61,057 bases of DNA, from NCBI RefSeq assembly GCF_004798585.1, contig NZ_PPXQ01000024.1, positions 1-61,057 on the forward strand. Direction: 5' to 3'. Shown here piece by piece: positions 43,061 to 51,190 of this stretch; the stretch's first letter is position 1; every line of letters starts with the position of its first letter. Origin of the DNA: Massilia sp. Mn16-1_5. Lineage in GTDB: Bacteria; Pseudomonadota; Gammaproteobacteria; Burkholderiales; Burkholderiaceae_D. The notes under the pieces were generated by a model. It worked only from the letters and a program-made list of their open reading frames with translations, was not told where the DNA came from and ran no database searches. The translations under genes and the position numbers were made by a program.

Positions 43061-45291
43061 ACGCTCCCGCCTCTGCTTCGCGCCGCGGCTTCCTGCGCGC
43101 AGTCGGCGCCGGTGCGCTCGTTATCGGCATGGGCCCGGGCGGCGTCCTCGCCGCGCAGACCACCGGCGCCGCCAATACCGCCACCGACTTCTCGCCGAAC
43201 GTCTTTATCCGCATCGGCCGCGACGGCGTCGTCACCCTGGTCTCGAAGCAGCCGGAAATCGGCCAGGGCATCAAGACCTCGCTGCCGATGGTCATTGCCG
43301 AAGAGCTGGAAATCGATTGGAAGGACGTGCGCATCGTCCAGGGCGACCTGAATCCGGCCTACGGTAGCCAGGGCGCCGGCGGCTCGACCTCGACCCCGAC
43401 CAACTACAACGATTTCCATCGCCTGGGCGCGACCGCACGCACCATATTGGTGCAGGCAGCGAGCCAGGCGTGGAATGTGCCGGTGTCCGAATGCCGCGCC
43501 GCCCATGGCGCCGTCCAGCACACGCCGAGCGGACGCAAGCTCGGCTATGGCGCGCTGGTGCCCGCCGCTGCCAAGCTGCCGCTGCCGGAAGCGGCCCAGG
43601 TCCAGCTGAAGGATCCGGCCACGTATTCCCTGCTCGGCACCCGCATCGGCGGCGTCGATAACGCCGCCATCGTCAGCGGCAAGCCGCTGTTCGGCATCGA
43701 CGTGCAATTGCCGGGCATGCTGTATGCGGTGTACGCAAAATGCCCGGTCTTCGGGGGCAAGCCGCTCAGTGCCAACCTGGACGCGATCAAGGCCATGCCG
43801 GGCGTGAAGGATGCCTTCATCGTCGAGGGCACGGCCAACCTGAACGGCCTGCGCCCCGGCGTGGCGATCGTCGCCACCTCGACCTGGGCCGCCTTCAAGG
43901 CGCGGCGCGCACTTGAGGTCAAGTGGGACGAGGGTGAAGGCGCCGGCCACAGCTGGGCCGATTTCGCGGCACAAGCCCGGCTTGCTGCCGGCAAGCCAGG
44001 CACGACGGTGTTGCGCCAGGACGGCGACGTGCGCGCGGCCCTCGCCGGCGCGGCGAAAACCGTGGAAGCGAGCTACACCTACCCCTTCATCTCGCACGCG
44101 AGCATGGAGCCGCAGAACTGCACGGCCTGGTTCAAGCCGGCCGACGGAACGCTGGAACTGTGGGCGCCGACCCAGAACCCGGGCGCCGGCCAGGCACTGG
44201 TCAGCAGCACTTTCGGCATGCCGAAGGAAAAGATCCTGCTGCACATTATCCGCAGCGGCGGCGGTTTCGGGCGGCGCCTGAGCTCCGACTTCATCGTCGA
44301 AGCGGCAGCTATTGCACAAAAGGTCGGCGCGCCGGTGAAGCTGACCTGGACCCGCGAAGACGATTTGCAGCACGACCATTTCCGCGCCGGCGGCTTCCAC
44401 CACCTGCGCGGCGGTGTCGATGCCCAGGGCAAGCTGGTCGCCTGGCACAACCACTTCGTCACCTTCGCCAACCGCGTCGAGCGCGACGGGAAAAGCATCC
44501 TGCAGCCGGGCAGCGGCGGCAGCCTTTCGGGCGACGAATTCCCGGGACGCTGGCTGGCCAACTGCCAGCTGGAACAGACCGCCCTCGAATGCCGGATTCC
44601 GATGGGTCCCTGGCGTGCTCCGGGCAGCAATGTCTTCAGCTGGGTCTTCCACAGCTTCATCGACGAGCTGGCCCATGCAGGCGGCCGCGATCCGGTCGAG
44701 TTCCGCCTGGAACTGCTGGGCGACAAGGACATCGTGCCGGGCACCGGCGAACGCGGCCAGCCGTATAGCGTAGCGCGCATGCGCAATGTCTTGAAGGAAG
44801 TCGCCGAGAAGTCCGGCTGGGGCAAGAAGAAATTCGCGCGCGGCCAGGGCGCCGGCGTGGCCTTCCACTTCAGCCACCGCGGCTACGTCGCCGAAGTGGC
44901 CGAGGTGACGGTCTCGAAGACGGGCGAGCTGAGCGTGGACCGGGTCGTGGTGGTGACCGACATCGGCGCCCAGATCGTCAACCTGTCCGGCGCCGAGAAC
45001 CAGGTGCAGGGCTCGGTCATCGACGGCCTGTCGACGCTGCTGCATCCGGAGCTGAACATCGAAGGCGGCCGCGTGGTACAAAGCAACTTTCACGAGTACA
45101 AGCTGCTGCGCATGCCGGAAACGCCGACCAGGATCGACATCCACTTCCTGAAGACCGATTATCCGGTCACGGGACTGGGCGAACCGGTACTGCCGCCGCT
45201 GGCGCCGGCGGTCTGCAATGCGATCTTCGCCGCCACCGGCAAGCGCGTGCGCGAGCTACCGCTCAGCAAGACCGACCTCAGTTGGAGCTGA
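43057..45291 (+). CDS. iorB: Isoquinoline 1-oxidoreductase-type molybdopterin subunit
   Basis: This 744-residue large subunit binds molybdopterin (probably the cytosine dinucleotide form). The N-terminus 'SRRGFLRAVGAGALVIGMG' is a twin-arginine signal, so the complex is exported folded to the periplasm. Family stretches include 'EIGQGIKTSLPMVIAEELEI', 'YGSQGAGGSTSTP', 'SHASMEPQNCTAWF', 'IRSGGGFGRRLSSDFIVEA', 'MGPWRAPGSNVF' and the C-terminal 'TGLGEPVLPPLAPAVCNAIF' with the catalytic Glu. The ATG overlaps the iorA stop. The last codons and the stop run into an 11-bp tandem repeat. No cytochrome subunit or XdhC-type maturation gene is adjacent. Confidence 0.92.
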   Translation: MNAPASASRRGFLRAVGAGALVIGMGPGGVLAAQTTGAANTATDFSPNVFIRIGRDGVVTLVSKQPEIGQGIKTSLPMVIAEELEIDWKDVRIVQGDLNPAYGSQGAGGSTSTPTNYNDFHRLGATARTILVQAASQAWNVPVSECRAAHGAVQHTPSGRKLGYGALVPAAAKLPLPEAAQVQLKDPATYSLLGTRIGGVDNAAIVSGKPLFGIDVQLPGMLYAVYAKCPVFGGKPLSANLDAIKAMPGVKDAFIVEGTANLNGLRPGVAIVATSTWAAFKARRALEVKWDEGEGAGHSWADFAAQARLAAGKPGTTVLRQDGDVRAALAGAAKTVEASYTYPFISHASMEPQNCTAWFKPADGTLELWAPTQNPGAGQALVSSTFGMPKEKILLHIIRSGGGFGRRLSSDFIVEAAAIAQKVGAPVKLTWTREDDLQHDHFRAGGFHHLRGGVDAQGKLVAWHNHFVTFANRVERDGKSILQPGSGGSLSGDEFPGRWLANCQLEQTALECRIPMGPWRAPGSNVFSWVFHSFIDELAHAGGRDPVEFRLELLGDKDIVPGTGERGQPYSVARMRNVLKEVAEKSGWGKKKFARGQGAGVAFHFSHRGYVAEVAEVTVSKTGELSVDRVVVVTDIGAQIVNLSGAENQVQGSVIDGLSTLLHPELNIEGGRVVQSNFHEYKLLRMPETPTRIDIHFLKTDYPVTGLGEPVLPPLAPAVCNAIFAATGKRVRELPLSKTDLSWS

Positions 45292-45312
45292 GCTGGAGCT
45301 GAGCTGGAGCTG
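45283..45312. repeat. 11-bp tandem repeat across the iorB stop codon
   Basis: TGGAGCTGAGC is repeated at 45283-45293 and 45294-45304, with 8 further bases at 45305-45312. The TGA stop of iorB lies within the repeat. Because the period is not a multiple of three, gain or loss of a unit would change the C-terminus. Confidence 0.7.
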
Positions 45313-45328
45313 CCGGGACGCTCCCGGC
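45312..45328. terminator. Possible terminator hairpin between iorB and the convergent small gene
   Basis: A perfect 7-bp stem GCCGGGA/TCCCGGC with a CGC loop sits between the two converging stop codons. No T run follows on the plus strand, so this is a weak candidate. Confidence 0.4.
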
Positions 45329-45331
45329 CGC

Positions 45332-45679
45332 TTAGCTGTGTTTAGGCGTTTTCGGCGGCAGGTGCGCGGGATCGGCGTCGAAGGCGCCATTGTGTTCGAG
45401 AATGGCGGCCGCGCGTTCGAGCTGGGATGCGTCGGCCACCGTTACCGTCATCACGCACAGATCGCCCCGGTCGGCGGGCTTGAAGACGTCCTTGTAGTCG
45501 GTGCCCCCTTTGACCTCGGGCGAATCGCCGACGTAGAAATGGCTCTCGGCGGGACCGGCTTCGTCGCTGGTCACGTTGATATCGATGCCGTTGCCGTCGA
45601 AACCCTCGGCCAGCAAGCCCTTGCGCGCCGCCTCGGCGGCCTCGAAGTTGGGCAGCATGCGTACGATGTGGTGGTTCAT
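45332..45679 (-). CDS. Small conserved protein, possibly stress-related
   Basis: This 115-residue soluble protein begins 'MNHHIVRMLPNFEAAEAARK' and contains 'GLLAEGFDGNGIDINVTSDE' and 'LCVMTVTVADASQLERAAAI'. The layout of a 'F.....A...L...GF....I.v' ferredoxin-like half followed by a second beta-alpha-beta unit recalls general-stress-protein (YflT/GSP17M-like) domains. This is a resemblance, not a firm assignment. The ATG at 45679 follows a GGAGCGACC stretch; the longer frame upstream looks non-coding. It is divergent from the aminotransferase-like gene. Confidence 0.65.
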   Translation of the reverse strand: MNHHIVRMLPNFEAAEAARKGLLAEGFDGNGIDINVTSDEAGPAESHFYVGDSPEVKGGTDYKDVFKPADRGDLCVMTVTVADASQLERAAAILEHNGAFDADPAHLPPKTPKHS

Positions 45680-45932
45680 GGTCGCTCCATTGTTGCAGTT
45701 GTGACCACCGTACCAGAAAGCCCATTCCTGCGGCGCTCGCCCGACTCGCCAAGGCGCGTAGCATGGCGGGAATTTCCGTGTGCGCCTGTTGTAACGGAAC
45801 GCGCGCATTAGAGTTTCTTTGAATCCATTTGCGCTCGCGCAAAGACAAATGTTTAGTACAATCAGGAAATGTTGTGGCATGCGGAAGCCACACGGAGACA
45901 CATTGTTAATCAATTATTCATAAAGCATAATA

Positions 45933-47096
45933 ATGAAGATTTCGCAACGGATTGCCGCCTCCCGCCCCCTCGCAACGACCGCCATGCACGGCCGCGTCGA
46001 AGACTTCCGCAACGAGGGGATGGGCATCATCGATTTTTCGATCGCCATCTCCCATTTCACGCCGCCCGCCTCCGTGCTCGATGCCGTCGCGCGTGCCGTT
46101 CAGGACGAGCGCACCATGCCTTACACCGGCGTCGCCGGCGCGCTCGACGTGCGCCGCGGCCTGTGCGTCAAGCTCGAGCGCGAGAACGGCGTCCAGGCCG
46201 AGGCGAACGAAGTCATCGTCACCAACGGCGCCAAGCAGGCCCTGTACCAGGCGCTGTACGCGATGACCGACCCGGGCGACCGCGTCCTGATCTTCAAGCC
46301 GCACTGGCCGGCCTATGTCACTACCTGCCAGCTGCTGGGCCTGGTTCCGGTGCTGGTCGACCTGCCGCAAACAATCACGCCCGCCACCCTGGCTAGCTGC
46401 CCGCAGGCCGACCTGGTCATCGTCAACAACCCGCACAACCCCACCGGCAAGGTGTTTACGCGCGCGGAGCTCGAGCACCTGCGCGACTGGGTGCAGGCGC
46501 GCGACGCCCAGGTCATCGTCGACGAGAGCTACGAACACCTCAGCTTCGGGCCGGTCCACACCAGCTTCGCCGCCCTGTGCGACTGGCGCACGCTCGGCGT
46601 GGTGACGATTTTCTCGGCCTCGCAAAGCTATGCGATGATGGGCTGGCGCCTCGGCTTCGCGCTGGCCCCGAGCGCGATCGCGAGCGCGATGCAGACGCTG
46701 CAGGGCCCGATCACGGCCGCCACCTCGCACCTGGCCCAGGTGGCCACTGCCGCCGCCTTCGACTGCGGGCCGCAGCAGCACATGATCGACGAATACCGTG
46801 CGCGCCGCGACCGGGTGCTGGACATGGTGCGCGCCGTGCCCTGGCTGGACATGCGGTGCCCCGACTCCGGCCCCTACCTGTGGGGCGACGTGCGCAGCCT
46901 GACGCTCGATGCCGAAGCCTTCGCCGAAGGCCTGCTGGCCGAGGAAGGCGTGGCCATCATGCCGGGCGACGCGCTCGGCGTGCCCGGCTTCATCCGCATC
47001 GGCTACATCTGCGACGACGTCGACACCCTGGTCGAAGGCGTGCGCCGCCTGGTGGCCTTTGGCGACCGCCTGCTTGAGCAGCGGGCGGCGGCGTAA
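45933..47096 (+). CDS. Fold-type I aminotransferase homologue lacking the PLP lysine
   Basis: This 387-residue protein aligns over its length with class I/II aminotransferases: 'MKISQRIAASRP' start, 'VTNGAKQALYQALYAM', 'VNNPHNPTGKVFTRAELE' (PLP Asn), 'VIVDESYEHLSF' (PLP Asp and Tyr), 'MMGWRLGFALAP' (phosphate-binding Arg) and 'FIRIGYICDDV' (carboxylate Arg). The Schiff-base lysine of the S-x-S-K motif is Gln 231: the segment reads 'FSASQSYAMMGWR', codon CAA at 46623-46625. The usual G-x-P-D-F substrate loop reads 'AISHF'. It may bind PLP or an amino acid without transaminating. Its stop overlaps the hybrid kinase start by one base (TAATG). Confidence 0.88.
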   Translation: MKISQRIAASRPLATTAMHGRVEDFRNEGMGIIDFSIAISHFTPPASVLDAVARAVQDERTMPYTGVAGALDVRRGLCVKLERENGVQAEANEVIVTNGAKQALYQALYAMTDPGDRVLIFKPHWPAYVTTCQLLGLVPVLVDLPQTITPATLASCPQADLVIVNNPHNPTGKVFTRAELEHLRDWVQARDAQVIVDESYEHLSFGPVHTSFAALCDWRTLGVVTIFSASQSYAMMGWRLGFALAPSAIASAMQTLQGPITAATSHLAQVATAAAFDCGPQQHMIDEYRARRDRVLDMVRAVPWLDMRCPDSGPYLWGDVRSLTLDAEAFAEGLLAEEGVAIMPGDALGVPGFIRIGYICDDVDTLVEGVRRLVAFGDRLLEQRAAA

Positions 47097-49342
47097 TGAA
47101 ACCGGGCCGCCCACTCTTCAAGCTGAACAGCCTGCGCAGCAGGCTGATGCTGCTGGTCGCGCTGGCGATCCTGCCGCTGGCCATGATGACCATCCTGGGC
47201 GGCCTGCGCGAACGCGAACAGGCGGTCGAGGCCTCGCAGGAAAACCTGCGCCGCCTGACCAACCTGGCCGCGGCCAACGAGGCGCAATCGATCGAGCGCG
47301 CGCGGCAGATCCTGGTGGATCTGGCCAGCGTACCCGACCTGATGGGCGAGACGCCGCGCTGCAATGCGCTGCTGGCGGACGTCCTGGACCGCAACGAAGG
47401 CTATGTGAACTTCGGCCTGATCCAGCTGAACGGCGACGTCACCTGCAGCGCCGTGCCCATGCTCCATCCGGTCAACCTGGGCGACCGCAGCCACTTCAAG
47501 CGCGCCATCGCCGAGCGCCGCTTCATCGCCGGCGATTATGTCTTCGGGCGTGTCATCCGGCGCCATACGATCAACCTCACCTACCCCGTGATCGACCGCG
47601 CCGGCAAGGTCGTCGCCGTCGTCTTCGCGGCGATGGACCTGGCCGGCCTCGACACCTTCGTCGCCGACATCAACCTGCCGCCCGGCTCGGTGCTGGTGAC
47701 GACCGACGCCAACGGCACCATCATCTCGCGCCGCCCCGATCCGGAGCGCTGGTTTGGGCACAAGGTCTCGAACACCATGCGCGATGCGATGCGCGAATCG
47801 ATGAAGGGCAGCGGCCGGCGCGCCGTGGTGGTGCGCGACGACGACGACGTCGAACGCCTGCACACCTTCGCGCGCGTGGGCGCCCCTGCCCTGTCGGACT
47901 ACACGGTCACGATCGGCATCCCGGTCGACACCGTGACGGCGGGCGCGCGCCGCGCCCAGCTGATGTCGCTGATCGGCCTGGCCGCCACCACCATGCTGGC
48001 CCTGCTGGCCGCCTGGCTCGCGGGCGACGTGCTGATCGTGCAGCGCGTGCGCAAACTCATGGACACGGCGCGCCGCATCGCCGCCGGCGACCTCGATGCG
48101 CGTTCCGGCATCGCCTACGACCGCGAAGAGATCGGGCGCCTGGCCCTGGCCCTCGACGAAATGGCCGCCACCCTGCAGAAGAAGGAAGCGGCACGCGGCC
48201 TGGCCGAGCGCGAGCTGCGCGCGGCCGACCAGCGCAAGGACGAATTCCTGGCCATGCTGGCGCACGAGCTGCGCAACCCGCTGGCGCCGATCAGCACCGG
48301 GGCGCACTTGCTGAAGCTCCTCCACTCGGACAATGCGCAGATCACCCAGACCTGCGCCATCATCGCGCGCCAGGTCGAGCACATGACGGGCCTGGTGGAC
48401 GACCTGCTGGACGTCTCGCGCGTCACCCGCGGCCTGGTATCGATCTCGACCCAGGTGCTCGACCTGAGGAAAGTCATCGACGATGCGGCCGAACAGATCC
48501 GGCCCCTGATCACGACCCGGCGCCACAGCGTCGTGCTCGACCTGCCGCCCGATCCGGCGACCGTGAAGGGCGACCACAAGCGCCTGGTGCAGGTGGTGGC
48601 CAACCTGCTGAACAACGCCAACAAATACACGCCCGAGGGCGGACGCATCGAACTGCACCTGCTTGAAGACGGCCCGGACTACGTGATCACCGTCAGCGAC
48701 GACGGCATCGGCATGGAACCGCAGCTGGTCGCCCGCGTCTTCGACCTGTTCACCCAGGCCGAGCGCACCCCGGACCGCTCGCAGGGCGGCCTGGGCCTGG
48801 GCCTGGCGCTGGCGAAAAGCCTGGTCGAACTGCACGGCGGAACGGTGCAGGCACAGAGCCCGGGCCTGGGCCAGGGCAGCACCTTCACCGTGCGCCTGCC
48901 GCGCCACACCCAGGAAGTCCTGGCCCCGGTGGCCCAGACCAGCGGCCACACCCAGCTTGCGAAGCCCTTGAGGGTGCTGCTGGTGGACGACAACCTCGAC
49001 GCCGCCCACACCCTGCAGCTGTTCCTGGCCGCCGGCGGCCACCACGTGGAGATCGCCTACTGTGCGGCCGACGCGGTGGACCTGGCGCGCGTCTTCGTCC
49101 CCGACGTCTGCCTGCTCGACATCGGCCTGCCCGACTTCGACGGCAACGAGCTGGCGCGCCGCCTGCGCCGCCTGCCGCAGGCCACCGGCGCCACCCTGAT
49201 CGCGATGACCGGCTACGGCCGCCAGCAGGACCGCGACGCGGCGATGGATGCCGGTTTCGACCATTACATGGTCAAGCCCGTGGATACGGTGGAGTTGTCG
49301 GATCTGCTGGCGGAAGCGGGAGCCGAGAAGCATCCGCGTTGA
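47096..49342 (+). CDS. Cache-type membrane hybrid histidine kinase
   Basis: This 748-residue sensor has a transmembrane helix at about 17-36. A periplasmic double-Cache-like domain covers about 40-285 ('GYVNFGLIQLNGDVTCSAVP', 'DRSHFKRAIAERRFIAGDYV', 'INLTYPVIDRAGKVVAVVFA'). A second helix lies at about 290-310 and HAMP at about 312-365. HisKA has its His in 'FLAMLAHELRNPLAPI' near 391. The ATPase carries 'NLLNNANKYTPEGG' and 'GGLGLGLALAKSLVELHGG'. The receiver has Asp in 'VCLLDIGLPDFDGNELARRL'. It is cotranscribed with the lysine-less aminotransferase homologue. No separate response regulator is adjacent. Confidence 0.93.
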   Translation: MKPGRPLFKLNSLRSRLMLLVALAILPLAMMTILGGLREREQAVEASQENLRRLTNLAAANEAQSIERARQILVDLASVPDLMGETPRCNALLADVLDRNEGYVNFGLIQLNGDVTCSAVPMLHPVNLGDRSHFKRAIAERRFIAGDYVFGRVIRRHTINLTYPVIDRAGKVVAVVFAAMDLAGLDTFVADINLPPGSVLVTTDANGTIISRRPDPERWFGHKVSNTMRDAMRESMKGSGRRAVVVRDDDDVERLHTFARVGAPALSDYTVTIGIPVDTVTAGARRAQLMSLIGLAATTMLALLAAWLAGDVLIVQRVRKLMDTARRIAAGDLDARSGIAYDREEIGRLALALDEMAATLQKKEAARGLAERELRAADQRKDEFLAMLAHELRNPLAPISTGAHLLKLLHSDNAQITQTCAIIARQVEHMTGLVDDLLDVSRVTRGLVSISTQVLDLRKVIDDAAEQIRPLITTRRHSVVLDLPPDPATVKGDHKRLVQVVANLLNNANKYTPEGGRIELHLLEDGPDYVITVSDDGIGMEPQLVARVFDLFTQAERTPDRSQGGLGLGLALAKSLVELHGGTVQAQSPGLGQGSTFTVRLPRHTQEVLAPVAQTSGHTQLAKPLRVLLVDDNLDAAHTLQLFLAAGGHHVEIAYCAADAVDLARVFVPDVCLLDIGLPDFDGNELARRLRRLPQATGATLIAMTGYGRQQDRDAAMDAGFDHYMVKPVDTVELSDLLAEAGAEKHPR

Positions 49343-49389
49343 TTCGTACGGGCTCCGTGTTCGTGCGCGAGGGTTCCGCCGTCGCGTAT

Positions 49390-49483
49390 ATCCGCGTGGG
49401 CATGCCCACCCTGCGGTGCACCACCGTTCGTAGCAAGTTCACGGAGCGGTGGCGTAACGTAGGGCGGGCATGCCCGCACGGAC
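49390..49483. repeat. Large imperfect inverted repeat (REP/BIME-like)
   Basis: Arms at 49390-49426 and 49447-49483 pair at about 29 of 37 positions around a 20-base loop. Each arm contains a perfect palindrome, GTGGGCATGCCCAC at 49396-49409 and GCGGGCATGCCCGC at 49464-49477. It occupies most of the gap between the hybrid kinase and the antiporter. I see no gene here. Confidence 0.7.
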
Positions 49484-49558
49484 GTACCGATGCATACCCA
49501 CGTCCGACGCTCCTGCCCACATTCCCGTATCATGCCGCTTCGACATGAAGGAGAATGA

Positions 49559-51187
49559 ATGGAATCGGTAGGCGTCGTCCTCGCAATGCTGCTGGCGGTG
49601 ATCGGCAGCGGTTACCTGGTGCGCCTGCTGCCCTTCGCGGTGCCGCTGCCGCTGGTGCAGATCGCCCTCGGCGCCGTGATTTCCGGGGTGTTCGGCCATG
49701 GCGTGGCGCTCGATCCCGAGATCTTCTTCCTGCTGTTCCTGCCGCCCCTGCTCTTCCTCGATGGCTGGCGCATCCCGAAAGTCGGCCTGTTCCGCGACAA
49801 GGGCACGATCCTCGAGCTGGCGCTCGGCCTGGTCGTCTTTACGGTGCTCGGCGCCGGCTTCCTGATCCACTGGCTGGTGCCGACCATGCCGCTGCCGGTC
49901 GCCTTTGCGCTGGCCGCGATCGTGGCGCCGACCGATCCGGTGGCCGTGTCCTCGATCGCCGCGCGCGTTCCCATCCCGCACCGCCTGATGCACATCCTGG
50001 AAGGCGAGTCCCTGCTGAACGACGCCACCGGCCTGGTGTGCTTCCGCTTCGCCGTGGCCGCCGCCATGACCGGCGCCTTCTCGCTGGCCGACGCCTCGCT
50101 GACCTTCCTCTGGGTCGCGCTGGCCGGTATCGCCTGCGGCGTCGCGATCACCGTGGGCGTCGCTTTTGTGCAGCGCGTGGCCGGCCAGCGCCTGGGCGAG
50201 GAGCCCGGATCGCCGATCCTGGTCAACCTCCTGATTCCCTTCGGCGCCTACCTCGCGGCAGAACACCTGCACGCCTCCGGCATCCTGGCCGCGGTGGCGG
50301 CCGGCGTCTCGATGAGCTATGTCGAACTCTCCGGACGGGCCCTCGCCACCACACGCGTGCGCCGCGCCGTGGTCTGGGACACGGTGCAGTTCTCCCTGAA
50401 CGGCGTGATGTTCGTGCTGCTGGGCGAGCAGCTGCCGGAGATCGTCGCCCGCGCCCTGCACGACGCCCGCCTCGACGAGCACATGACGGAATGGTCGCTG
50501 CTCGGCACCGCGCTCCTGATCAGCCTCGGGCTGATCCTGCTGCGCCTTAGCTGGGTGTGGGTCTCGCTCAGGCTCACCATCCTGAAGGCGCGCCGCCACG
50601 GGCGCCAGGTCTATCAGCCTAACTTCCGGCTCGTGGTGGCGACCTCGCTGGCCGGCGTGCGCGGTGCGATCACGATGGCCGGCGTGCTGACCCTGCCCCT
50701 CGCGCTGCCGAATGGCACGCCCTTCCAGGGCCGCGACCTCGCCATCTTCTACGCCAGCGCCGTGATCATCGTCTCGCTGCTGGTGGCCAGCGTCGGCCTG
50801 CCGCGCGTGCTGCGCAACCTGCAAGTGCCGGAGGAATCGGCCGAACTGTCGCAGGAAGACCGCGCGCGCCACGACGCCGCCGTGGCCGCGATCAATGCCA
50901 TCGACAAGGCGGCACACCTGCACGCCGAGCACCAGGAGGATGCCGACGTCCACGCCAGCGCCATCGACCACGTGCGCGGCGTGTACGAGCACCGGCTCGG
51001 CGTGGGCGGCCTGTACGACCCGTCGCGGGTGCGGGTGGCCGAGCAGGCCGAGCGCGAATACCGCCTCGCCGCCCTGCAGGCCGAGCGCAAGGCGATCCTG
51101 GCGCTGGTGCACGGGCGTGAACTCTCGGACGAAATCGCGCGCAAGCTGCTGCGCGAGATCGATCTCGTCGAAGCCCGCTACGGATAA
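49559..51187 (+). CDS. CPA1-family Na+/H+ antiporter (NhaP type)
   Basis: This 542-residue inner-membrane protein has about twelve to thirteen helices up to about residue 430. Signature segments are 'IFFLLFLPPLLFLDGWRIP', 'AAIVAPTDPVAVSSIAAR' near 124 (ion-binding TDP) and 'ILEGESLLNDATGLVCFRFA' near 150 (ion-binding ND). 'SLAGVRGAITMAGVLTLPLA' lies near 365. A hydrophilic, helical tail of about 110 residues follows, probably cytoplasmic and regulatory ('HAEHQEDADVHASAIDHV'). It should exchange Na+ (or K+) for H+. The ATG follows AAGGAG. Confidence 0.92.
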   Translation: MESVGVVLAMLLAVIGSGYLVRLLPFAVPLPLVQIALGAVISGVFGHGVALDPEIFFLLFLPPLLFLDGWRIPKVGLFRDKGTILELALGLVVFTVLGAGFLIHWLVPTMPLPVAFALAAIVAPTDPVAVSSIAARVPIPHRLMHILEGESLLNDATGLVCFRFAVAAAMTGAFSLADASLTFLWVALAGIACGVAITVGVAFVQRVAGQRLGEEPGSPILVNLLIPFGAYLAAEHLHASGILAAVAAGVSMSYVELSGRALATTRVRRAVVWDTVQFSLNGVMFVLLGEQLPEIVARALHDARLDEHMTEWSLLGTALLISLGLILLRLSWVWVSLRLTILKARRHGRQVYQPNFRLVVATSLAGVRGAITMAGVLTLPLALPNGTPFQGRDLAIFYASAVIIVSLLVASVGLPRVLRNLQVPEESAELSQEDRARHDAAVAAINAIDKAAHLHAEHQEDADVHASAIDHVRGVYEHRLGVGGLYDPSRVRVAEQAEREYRLAALQAERKAILALVHGRELSDEIARKLLREIDLVEARYG

Positions 51188-51190
51188 GGA

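Noticed and set aside
45903..45931. TTGTTA / 17 bases / CATAAT promoter-like pair before the aminotransferase-like gene
   Set aside because: The predicted start of transcription would fall inside the coding sequence, and the N-terminus encoded upstream of it fits the family.
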